A stretch of 64,000 nt of DNA, from contig NZ_CP051774.1 in assembly GCF_012913485.1 (NCBI RefSeq), positions 3,162,001-3,226,000 on the forward strand, written 5' to 3'. Shown here piece after piece: positions 40,587 through 49,600 of the stretch. The stretch comes from Luteolibacter luteus. GTDB taxonomy: Bacteria > Verrucomicrobiota > Verrucomicrobiia > Verrucomicrobiales > Akkermansiaceae. The stretch's first letter is position 1, and every line of letters begins with the position of its first letter. The notes below the pieces were generated by a model. That model was not told the DNA's origin and made no database searches. It was given only the letters and a program-made list of their open reading frames with translations. The position numbers and the translations under genes are program-made.

Positions 40587-43535
40587 ATGAAGCACCACCA
40601 CCCCTTCCATACCCCGGCCATCATCATGATGGCTGGCGTGGCGGTCGCGGGAGCGGAGGTCGCCGGGGACGCGAAAACCCTGAATGCGGAAGCTCTCACT
40701 GCCATGGAGGCGGGGAAATGGGAAGAGGCCCTCCAGCTTTTTGACCGCTGCGTGGCCGCCCATGGCACGGATGCCCTGAAGAAATTTGGCCCCTCCTTCG
40801 GCGTCACTTGGTACCGGAAGGGGATCTGCGAGATGCAGTTGAAGCGCCCGGAGGCCGCCGCGAAGTCCTTCGAAACCTGCTACCGGGACTTCCCGAACAA
40901 CGGGAAGGCCGCCGAAAATCTCTACAACAAGCGCGCCCTGATCCGTTGGGGCGAGGCCGCGCAGGCGATGGGGAACCACGCCGAGGCCATCCGGCTTTTC
41001 ACCAAGTTCCTCGCAGAGCGGGACAAGTCGAAGGAGCCCTTCGAGCCCGGTTCCTTCTACATCCAGCTCGCTCTTTGCCACTTGGCCTGCGGCGACTTGG
41101 CCCAAGGTGCGGAGAATCTGGAAACCGCCGTCCGGAACCGGAAAGGTTTCGCGACCCCGGACTCGGGGATCGTGGCCGCGCTCCAGTCCTTGGTGGCGGC
41201 TTCTGCCGCCAAGAAGGAGGCGGCGGCGCTGACGGCCTTTCTTGAGAAGAACAAGGGGTCGCTGCTTATCGCGCCTTTCGAAATGGCCACCTACGCTCCG
41301 GCGTTCGTCCGGATGGCCACCGATGCGATGGGTGCCTCCATGGATCAGGCGGCGCTCGATCTCTTCCTGCTCATCCCGCCTTCCGAAAAGATCAGCGCCG
41401 CGCTGAAAGCGAAGATCGAGGAGATGGGCGCGCAGGCTTCCGTCACCGAGGGCAACCGGACCTTGGTGAAAAGCGATCTCCAGGCGACTCTGGATGCGCT
41501 CGATAAATCGGTGCGGGACGGCACCTGCCATGAGGCGATCCAGCTGGGTGCCACCGCTGTCATTCGCGAGCGCCAGGGGGATCTCCAAGCCGCCTACCAA
41601 GCCTGCGAGCAACTGGAGGTCCGCTTTCCTCATGCGAAGGATCGGGAAACCTACCTCTTCAATGTCGTGCGCGCGGGTGCCGCGATCGGCGAGCCGGCGG
41701 CAGCGGCCAAGTACGGCCCGCAATTCCTCGAGACCTATCCGGATTCGAAGCAGGTGCCTGCGGTGCGGCGGCTGATGCTCGTTTCACTCTTCCGGGCGGG
41801 AAATCACGAGGCCTGCATCAAGGTTGCCTCCGAACTGATGCCGAAGCTCACGGAAGGCACCCAGGATCACGATGCCTGCCTGCACATCCTCGCTGCCAGC
41901 TATGAGCAATCGGACCGCTTCGATGACGCCCGTCCGCTGCTTGACCGGCACGCCACGCTCTACCCGCAGAGTCCCTTCGCCCAGGCCACGCTCTATTATC
42001 AGGCATCGAATCGCGTCCATCTCGAGCAGTGGGATGAAGCGGCCAAGCTGCTCGATGCCTTGGCCGGACGCTATCCGGACCCCGCGGCAAATCCTTATCA
42101 TGTGCTCGCGCTCGTCGACCGCGCCCGCTGCCATGCCGCGAAGGCGGAGGACGCCGCCGCGCTGGAAAAGATCGGCCTCATCCAGGACGGCTTCCCTGAT
42201 GCGCCGGTCGTGGCCGCGGCACTCGGCCTGAAGGGCGACCTCTTGCTCAAGCAGGACAAGCCCGGCGAGGCGGAGACCTGCTACAAGCAGTCGCTCGAAA
42301 AGGCGGAAACCGCGGGCAATCGCCCCGCCGCGGCGGAGGCCCTCGCCCGTTTGGCAGGCCTCCTCTCCGGGATGGGAAAGGATCGCGCCAAGGAAGCAGC
42401 CGGCTATTGCGACCGCTTCTGGAAGAACTATTCCGACCTGTCCCCGGCACGTACGAAGATCATTGTACTTCAGCCCTCGATCCTCGAGAATGCGGGCCGG
42501 ACCCAGGAAGCCCTCGATCGCTTGCGGACCACGATCGTCGAGACCTCGGCCAATCCATCCGACCCTTCGCTTGAGCCAGCGATCCGCGAGTATGCGCGCA
42601 TCTTTGCCTCGAAGCAGGGGGCGGAAGCGCTCAACCAGCATTTCCGGGATTTCCAAGGAATCCGGCCGGACGACAAGGTGACCCGCTCGCTGCTGCGCAT
42701 CGCCGTGATTACGGTGGTCGAGTCACAGCTCGGCCAAGGGGATGACGCGGAGAAGGCGAAGGCCGATGCCTTGATGAAGTCTCTCTTCCAGGAGCTGAAG
42801 AGCGAGTTCGGGCCGAAGGATCTCCCGGCCGGCATCCTTGTCCGCATGGGCGATTTCCTCCGCCTGAAGACCTCCGCGCCACGGCAGGCGCTTCCTTACT
42901 ACGAAGAGGTGCTGGCCCGCGCGGATGTTGCGGTCCGTTTTCCTGCGCTGCTCGGAAAGGCCACAGTCCTCGCTGAAGGAAGCAAGGAAGAGCGGGAAGC
43001 TGCCATCAAGGATTTGGAATCGATCTTCGCCGATTCACCGGATGCCCTCGATAAGGAGGAAGCTCTCTACTGGCTGGTGATGACGAAGATGAAGGCAGGT
43101 GATTTCGCCGGGGCGGGGAATAGCGCCGAGCGCTATCTGGCGCACGATTCCGGTTACCACCTTCACGTTCCAGAGGTTCGCTTGGCATTGGCCGGCTCTT
43201 ATCAGGAGCGCAATATGGTGAGCGAGGCCCTCTCCGCTCATGAACGGGTATGGCGGGACCACGAGGCGGTGTCCCGTGTCTCGAACCAGGCCATGCGCTC
43301 GTGGATGCTGCTTTCCTGGGCCCGCCAGACCCCGGCCAAGGACGGAACTCGCAGCGATCGACAGGCAGCCTATGAAGAGGGTGCCGCTTTCCTCGACCGG
43401 ACCCGGCCGTTCTACAACAAGATGGTATCCTTCGATCAGGAAACCTGGCTCGAGATCGAAAAGCTCGTCGCCGAATACGGTGGCTCCACCGACGTGAAGA
43501 AGGTCGTGAAGGCCAGCCCTCCTCCGGAGGAGTAG
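40587..43535 (+). CDS. Large secreted TPR-repeat protein
   Basis: The ATG at 40587 precedes a signal peptide-like stretch (HTPAIIMMAGVAVAGAE), giving 982 residues. The body is made of TPR/SEL1-like helix pairs, for example ALTAMEAGKWEEALQLFDRC near residue 36, KSFETCYRDFPNNGKAAEN near 93, AIRLFTKFLAERDKSK near 131 and LLDRHATLYPQSPFAQATLY near 450. This is an extracytoplasmic solenoid scaffold with no catalytic motif, of a kind common in Verrucomicrobia. Large TPR proteins of this kind often accompany outer-membrane or wall assembly; here its neighbours do not tell more. It ends with a proline/glutamate tail. Confidence 0.75.
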   Translation: MKHHHPFHTPAIIMMAGVAVAGAEVAGDAKTLNAEALTAMEAGKWEEALQLFDRCVAAHGTDALKKFGPSFGVTWYRKGICEMQLKRPEAAAKSFETCYRDFPNNGKAAENLYNKRALIRWGEAAQAMGNHAEAIRLFTKFLAERDKSKEPFEPGSFYIQLALCHLACGDLAQGAENLETAVRNRKGFATPDSGIVAALQSLVAASAAKKEAAALTAFLEKNKGSLLIAPFEMATYAPAFVRMATDAMGASMDQAALDLFLLIPPSEKISAALKAKIEEMGAQASVTEGNRTLVKSDLQATLDALDKSVRDGTCHEAIQLGATAVIRERQGDLQAAYQACEQLEVRFPHAKDRETYLFNVVRAGAAIGEPAAAAKYGPQFLETYPDSKQVPAVRRLMLVSLFRAGNHEACIKVASELMPKLTEGTQDHDACLHILAASYEQSDRFDDARPLLDRHATLYPQSPFAQATLYYQASNRVHLEQWDEAAKLLDALAGRYPDPAANPYHVLALVDRARCHAAKAEDAAALEKIGLIQDGFPDAPVVAAALGLKGDLLLKQDKPGEAETCYKQSLEKAETAGNRPAAAEALARLAGLLSGMGKDRAKEAAGYCDRFWKNYSDLSPARTKIIVLQPSILENAGRTQEALDRLRTTIVETSANPSDPSLEPAIREYARIFASKQGAEALNQHFRDFQGIRPDDKVTRSLLRIAVITVVESQLGQGDDAEKAKADALMKSLFQELKSEFGPKDLPAGILVRMGDFLRLKTSAPRQALPYYEEVLARADVAVRFPALLGKATVLAEGSKEEREAAIKDLESIFADSPDALDKEEALYWLVMTKMKAGDFAGAGNSAERYLAHDSGYHLHVPEVRLALAGSYQERNMVSEALSAHERVWRDHEAVSRVSNQAMRSWMLLSWARQTPAKDGTRSDRQAAYEEGAAFLDRTRPFYNKMVSFDQETWLEIEKLVAEYGGSTDVKKVVKASPPPEE

Positions 43536-43667
43536 GGAATCTTATTCCCGCAACGCTCCGCTCTCTGCCCTGCGTGGCGCACTTCGACGATGATGGGAAG
43601 ATGGGTCATGGATGATTCTGCCTTTTTTGGGGGTTGGACCTCCGGGATTCCGCGCTAAACATCCGGC

Positions 43668-44195
43668 GTGAACATCGTCCTCGGCATCACCGGCTCGATC
43701 GCGGCTTACAAGGCAGCGGATCTCGCGTCCCAATTGGTGAAAGGAGGCCACACGGTCAACGCGGTGATGACCCGCGCCGCCACCGAGTTCATCACCCCTC
43801 TGACCCTGCAGGTGCTCACCCGGAATCCCGTCCTCGTCACCTTGGAGGATGAGAAGCAGAGCTGGAAACCCGGCCACATCGAGTTGGCGGACAACGCGGA
43901 TCTCTTTCTGGTGGCTCCGGCCAGCGCCGATGTGATCGGAAACTTCGCCAATGGCCTCGCGCCGGATCCTCTTTCCTCGATCTACCTCGCCCTGCCGATG
44001 ACCACGAAGGTAGTCATCGCTCCCGCCATGAATGGGAAGATGTGGCTTCACCCCGCCGTCCAGCGAAACGTCGCCCGCCTGCGGGAAGATGGCTGCCGCT
44101 TCATAGGCCCCGCCGAGGGCGATCTGGCCTGTGGTTATCAGGGCGTGGGACGGATGACCGCGGTGGAAGAAATTCTCGCCGGGCTCGACATCTAA
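43668..44195 (+). CDS. CoaC-type phosphopantothenoylcysteine decarboxylase
   Basis: A 175-residue HFCD-family flavoprotein starting at GTG 43668, with a GITGSIAAYK FMN-binding start, catalytic His70 (GHIELA), the PASADVIGN tract (84-92), PAMNGKMW at 119-126 and Cys155 in ACGYQGVGRM, the reduced-intermediate protonating residue. All mark the CoaC half of coenzyme A biosynthesis (decarboxylation of 4'-phospho-N-pantothenoylcysteine). The CoaB half is not fused or nearby. A related flavoprotein of the EpiD or UbiX type is less likely because of the PAMN motif. Confidence 0.9.
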   Translation: MNIVLGITGSIAAYKAADLASQLVKGGHTVNAVMTRAATEFITPLTLQVLTRNPVLVTLEDEKQSWKPGHIELADNADLFLVAPASADVIGNFANGLAPDPLSSIYLALPMTTKVVIAPAMNGKMWLHPAVQRNVARLREDGCRFIGPAEGDLACGYQGVGRMTAVEEILAGLDI

Positions 44196-44727
44196 AGGCG
44201 GCCCTTCCTCCCGGCGGCTTCCTTGGATCCGGCAGATTTGTCGCTTTATTCCAAGCTGCGGAAGGCTTGGTTGTATGACACCACACGTATCTTTTACGTG
44301 GGCTTTGTGTGCGGAAAGATGACGCAAACGTGCACAAACGTATGCACTTCATACTAGACCCAAACGCGTTTTGATATTAGGAAAAGGATGCTGAAAGTCT
44401 AAAACCCAAGGATGGACAGCACCCGTCAGTTCGCGCGCCCGGAATGGCCGTGACTTCCTGCCGGGAACCTTCCCAAAAACCCAAACCCAACAGACAAACG
44501 CAGCCAATCCTCTCCCGAGGCCGTTTTTCGACCGGAGTTACTCCTCCCCCGGCAATTCGACCGAAATCCCGATAATCCATCGCAGAGCTTTGACTCGAAG
44601 CGACCGGCTTTCCGGCTGAAACGGAACGCCTCCCGTTGCCTTGGCACCATTGTGCCCGCGTCCAAGGACCTGCGTTTCCATCATAGGACGGCTGCGCCTG
44701 TCCGCCCGTGTTTCGAAAATATCTCCC
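44196..44727. promoter_or_regulatory. Regulatory gap upstream of the halogenase-like gene
   Basis: The 532-bp gap contains no convincing gene and holds a cluster of operator-like elements: CACGTA-N5-TACGTG (44284-44300), two AAACGT tracts (CAAACGTGCAC and CAAACGTATGCAC, near 44325-44347), and the palindrome AAACGCGTTT (44362-44371) with the central CG common in LacI-type operators. The tracts are spaced over about 100 bp and lie 350-450 bp upstream of the start at 44728, which suggests a long leader or a second promoter. No clear -35/-10 was found. Confidence 0.4.
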
Positions 44728-46257
44728 ATGATTCGTAACATCATCGTCCTCGGAGCCGGAAGTGCCGGCCTGATTGCGGCGCTTTCCCTAAAGCGGAAGA
44801 TCCCGAACCTGAACGTCCGCATCGTCCGGAGTCCCGAACTCGGCGTGATCGGCGTCGGGGAGGGGACCACCCCGAATTTCCCTCGCCACATCTTCGACTA
44901 CCTCGGCATTTCGAGGGCCCGCTTCTACCAACTGGCAGAGCCGACATGGAAGCTGGGCATCCGCTTCCTCTGGGGCCCCCGCGGCCGCTTCGACTATACC
45001 TTCGCCCCGCAGCTGGATTCCCACTGGAGCGACCTTCCGCGTCCCAACGGCTTCTATTGCGACGAGGAGTTCTCCTGCGTGGATATCCCCGCGGCGATGA
45101 TGCATCAGGACAAGGTTTTTGCCCGTCAGGCCAACGGGGCACCGGATGTTCAGCCCTGGCATGCCTTCCACATCGAGAACACGAAGTTCGTCGATATGCT
45201 CGAAATCGTCGCCCGTGAAGCGGGTGTCGAGTTCACCGATGGAAAAGTCACCGGTTCCGATCGGGGCGACAATGGGATCTCCGCGATCCATCTGGAAGAC
45301 GGGCAGCGCTTGGAGGCGGACTTCTTCGTGGATTGCAGCGGCTTCCGCAGCGAGCTGCTCGGCAAGGCCCTCGAGGAGCCCTTCGAAAGCTTCGGCAAGA
45401 CCCTCTTCTGCGACCGCGCCGTCATCGGCGGCTGGGATCGCACCACCGAGCCTATCCTTCCCTACACCACTGCCGAGCAGATGGATGCGGGCTGGTGCTG
45501 GCAGATCGACCACGAGCACCACATCAATCGGGGCTACGTCTACAGCTCCCAGGCCATCTCCGATGACGAGGCGGCCGCCGAGTACAAGCGGAAGAATCCG
45601 AAGGCTCCGGATTCTCCCCGGGTCGTGAAATTCCGCAGCGGTGCCTATCGCCGGATGTGGGTGGACAACGTCGTCGCGGTCGGAAATGCGGGCGGCTTTG
45701 TGGAGCCCTTGGAAGCCACCGCGCTGATGATCGTCTGTGCCCACTGCCAGACCCTCGTGGATTTCCTGCTCCACACCGAGCTCGATCCCACACCCGGCAT
45801 GCGGGATCTCTACAATGAACTCACCGGCGCCACTTGGAACGACATCCGGGATTTCCTCGGTCTTCACTACAAGCTGAACACCGCGCTCGACACTCCTTTC
45901 TGGAAACACTGCCGCGCCGACACCGATCTCTCCGGCATCGCTCCGCTGCTTGAGTTCTATGAAGAAAACGGGCCCACCGGCTTCTGCCGCTACCGTCTGC
46001 CAACCACTCAGAATGACTTCGGGATCGAAGGCTACTTCGTGATGTTGGTCGGAAATCGGGCTCCCTACCGGAAGCGCCATCACGCGACCCCGCAGGAGAT
46101 GGCGATCTGGAACAAGCATCGCAACGACAACCTCGCTCACGCCCGCCGCGGCATCGATGTGCGGGAAGCTCTCGCCTATGTCCGCCATCCTGGCTGGCAG
46201 TGGCATGGTGACGCTGCGCCCAAACCAAAACCTCAACCGCAACCTGCATTCGCCTAG
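44728..46257 (+). CDS. FAD-dependent tryptophan halogenase-like protein with changed signature residues
   Basis: The 509-residue protein (ATG 44728) has an N-terminal FAD motif GAGSAG (9-14), the family tract GVIGVGEGTTPNFPRHIFDYLGI, and WKLGIRFLW with the lysine that in halogenases binds hypochlorous acid. The signature WxWxIP is WCWQID (256-261), with proline replaced by aspartate. The second active-site tract reads FVEPLEATALMI: the glutamate is kept (Glu329), but the adjacent serine/threonine of true halogenases is alanine (Ala330). So it is a member of the flavin-dependent halogenase family, but whether it halogenates is uncertain. A flavin reductase partner is not seen nearby. Confidence 0.85.
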   Translation: MIRNIIVLGAGSAGLIAALSLKRKIPNLNVRIVRSPELGVIGVGEGTTPNFPRHIFDYLGISRARFYQLAEPTWKLGIRFLWGPRGRFDYTFAPQLDSHWSDLPRPNGFYCDEEFSCVDIPAAMMHQDKVFARQANGAPDVQPWHAFHIENTKFVDMLEIVAREAGVEFTDGKVTGSDRGDNGISAIHLEDGQRLEADFFVDCSGFRSELLGKALEEPFESFGKTLFCDRAVIGGWDRTTEPILPYTTAEQMDAGWCWQIDHEHHINRGYVYSSQAISDDEAAAEYKRKNPKAPDSPRVVKFRSGAYRRMWVDNVVAVGNAGGFVEPLEATALMIVCAHCQTLVDFLLHTELDPTPGMRDLYNELTGATWNDIRDFLGLHYKLNTALDTPFWKHCRADTDLSGIAPLLEFYEENGPTGFCRYRLPTTQNDFGIEGYFVMLVGNRAPYRKRHHATPQEMAIWNKHRNDNLAHARRGIDVREALAYVRHPGWQWHGDAAPKPKPQPQPAFA

Positions 46258-46617
46258 GACTCCTTCCCTTGTCATCAGGCTGAAAGCATAGCATTTGTAT
46301 AACAACTTAAAATGATCCGGCCCCTTTCTTCCCTTCCATTTGGGATTGTAGATCAACGGAGTCGGAATTCTTTGTCATATCAGCCAAACGCAGATGATTA
46401 TTCTGGAAACGATTTCCAAATATGAAATTGTAGATAGCTGAAGAGTCCCAGCTCCTCGTCAAACCCAAGAACCCAAAGCCCATAAACCCCATTGTCCGGA
46501 GACTTGTATCCGGATGGTTCCACGGCCTGCCCGCGCTTTGCGGCCGGTCTTTAGCGACGGCACAGCAGAAGTGTCGCCGTGAGACGTCCCCTCGTTTGTG
46601 ACTTCACGAATAACCCG
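46258..46617. promoter_or_regulatory. Gap with a LacI-type palindrome before the beta-strand repeat gene
   Basis: This 360-bp gap is AT-rich and contains TGGAAA-CGA-TTTCCA (46404-46418), a perfect palindrome except for the central base, in the style of LacI/GalR-family operators, about 200 bp upstream of the ATG. No gene is credible in it: a 61-codon frame on the minus strand lacks any support. No clear -10/-35 pair is visible near the start. Confidence 0.4.
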
Positions 46618-49600
46618 ATGAAAACCCCGATCCATAAACCCATTACCCGTGCGTCCCTAACGGCCACGGCAGCCAACAACATCCGCTGGTTCTCCCGCAT
46701 TCTCGCGGGCACCACGGTCCTCGGTTCCAGCGCCCTCGCGTTGGACAACCTGTGGACCGGCGCGGTGAACAATGACTGGAACACCGCGGGCAACTGGAGC
46801 CTGAACCGTGTCCCGGCTTTCCCGAACGGGAATCCCGCACCAAACGATTTCGATGACGCCCTCGTCAACACGCTGACCAATTTCCCGGTGCTCTCCGCAG
46901 CACCTTCGATCAACCCGCGCGACTTCCGGATCGGCACCGCCTCTGGGGCTACCGGTCGCCTCGATCACCGCGCGGGCGCAGCCTCGACCGGCAATGGCAA
47001 CTGGATGTTTGTCGGCACCGCGGGCGGCAACGGTACTTATAACCTTGCGGATACCGCAGCCACGGGTGGCGCTACCACCGGCTTCGGCATCGGTTCCGGC
47101 AGCATGACAGTGGGTGGCCCGGGCACCGGCGGCCGCCTCTATGTGGGTGGCGATGACGGCGGCGGCGATGGCGGCACGGGCCTCGCCAACGTGAACACCT
47201 CCGGATCGCTCATCCTGAGAAACGACCTCATCGTGGGTGCCCAGACAGGCACCGGTGTCTTCAATCTCGATAACGGCACGGTGACTTCCGGGAGCGCCTC
47301 GTCAGGCGCTTGGATCTACATCGGTCAGGAAGGCGGCCACGGCACCCTGAACATGAGCGGCGGCACGATGGATGTCTGGGGACGCTTCTATGTCGCCCGG
47401 AATCTCGATGCCACCGGCACGGTGAACCTCAGCGGCGGCACGATCACCAAGAACGGCGGCGATTACTTCGCGGTCGCCGAAGGTGCTGCCACCGGTGTCT
47501 TCAACCAGACCGGCGGCACGGTCAATACGGTCAACGGCGAGTTCTGGGTAGGCCAGGCGGCAGGATCGAATGGCACCTATACCATGAGTGCCGGTAACCT
47601 GAACGTCGGGAACTGGATCGCGATCGGCCGCGATGGCGGCACCGGAGCTTTCACGATGCACGGCGGCACCCTCACCAAGACCGGCGGCGGCAACTTCATC
47701 GTCGGTGCCAGCGGTCCGGGTACCTTCACTCAGGATGCAGGTTTGGTCGATATCCAGAGCGGCATCACATGGATCGCGGAAAACAACAACGCCACCGCCA
47801 CCTACACGCTCTCCGGTTCCGGTGAGCTTCGTTCTTCGGAAGTGGTGATCGGTGTGAACGGAGGCACCACGGGCACCCTCAATCTGAAAGGCGGCACGCT
47901 GCGCACTTCCCGTCTTACCGGTGGTGGCGGTGCTGATACCGTTTCCTTCGATGGCACCCAGATCGTCGTGAGCGCCCTGCCCGCAGGCAATCTCATCGGC
48001 GGCCTCGACACCGCCTCTGTCGATGCCGGGGGCTTGAAGATCGATACCAACGGTTTCAACGCCTCCGTCAGCCAGACGCTTGGCGGAAGCGGCGGTGTGG
48101 TGAAGAGCGGAACCGGCACCCTAACCCTTCTCGGAGCCAGCAACTATACCGGCAACACTTCCGTGAATGCCGGCAAGCTGATCGTCTCCACGGGTGACAT
48201 CAATGGCCCGAGCACCGGCACGGGCACCTACACCATCGCCAACAACGCCGGCTTGGGTGTCACCGTCTTTACCGATCCGCAGCAGCTCAATATCCCGAGC
48301 GCGACCTTCGGCACCGGCACCAGCGTGGATATCGTCGTGGACAACTCCACGGGAAATCCATCGCTCGCCCCGCTGAATATCACCGGCACCGCCACCTTGG
48401 CAGGAAATGTCCTGGTGAACCTGAAGGACGCCTTCCCCGAAGTCGGCAACTACACGCTCATCGACTACGGCACGAAGGCTGGTGCCGCCGGCGCGAACTT
48501 CGTGCTCGGCAGCCTCCCGCAAGGCGTGGTCGGCACGCTCAATGACAACGGCAGCGTGGTCACCTTGAACGTGACGAGTGTCTCCCTGCCGCGCTGGGAT
48601 GCCACGGTCAATGGCAACTGGAACGACGACAATCTGGGAGCCGTGAACAACTGGGTGGACCTGATCACCCTGAACTCGATCAAGTACACCAACGGCAACC
48701 CTGTCCTGTTCGATGACACCGTCAGCGGTGCCACCGGCGGGAATGTCACGATCACCGAAGTGGTCACACCCGGCAATGTCACCTTCAACAATGCCGGTCC
48801 TTCCGCAGCAGGCTTCGATTATGTGATCGGCGCGAGCGGCAGCGGCGAAATCAGCGGCACTACCGGTATCCTCAAGCAAGGCACCGGTGACGTGAATCTG
48901 ACCAGCAACAACAGCTACACCGGCGTGACCCGCCTGGAAGGTGGCACGCTCACCACCGCGACCCTCACCAATGGCGGTGTGGCCAGCCCGATCGGTGCAG
49001 CCACCGCGGATCCGAACAATATCGCCTTCGCGGGCGGCACGCTGAACTACACCGGCGCTGCCACCACCACCGACCGCGGCTACAGCATCTCCGCGGCGAA
49101 TGGCGACGTGGTCAGCGGCTTGAAGATCGCCAGCGATGTGACCGTCACCGGTCAAGTCACTGTCCCGACCTTCGGCAAGCTCACCAAGACCGGTCCCGGA
49201 AACCTGACCCTCAGCTTCCCGGGTGCAAACGTCCTGGCTCGCGGCGGGGCGGCTTCCCTGCGCGTGGACGAAGGAACCCTGACCCTCCAAGGCGGCGGCA
49301 CCCAGACCAACCTCGTAGCAGGCGAATTCTGGCTGGCCTCCACCCCGGATGTCCCGGCGAACTTCGTGATGAACTCCGGTTCCCTCACGGTGAACAGCTG
49401 GCTGGCGATGGGCCGCGGCAATGGCTCGACGGGAACGGTCAGCAACCTGACCGCGACGAACTCCACGATCCAGACCGGTAACTTCAGCACCGGCTTCGAC
49501 GCCGACCTGCCGAACAACAACAGCGTCCAGAACGTGACGCTGAACAACACGACCTGGACCAACAACGACCGCACCCTCTGGGCCGAGCGTCCGTCCGCCG

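Noticed and set aside
39885-41723. 612-codon minus-strand frame opposite nth and the TPR gene
   Set aside because: Endonuclease III with catalytic residues occupies the plus strand, and the antisense translation has no domain.
44377-44665. Two overlapping minus-strand frames of 67 and 79 codons in the 532-bp gap before the halogenase-like gene
   Set aside because: They overlap each other in different frames, have no motif, and their composition looks random.
46307-46492. 61-codon minus-strand frame in the gap before the beta-strand repeat gene
   Set aside because: No ribosome binding site, signal or motif; the gap instead carries an operator-like palindrome.
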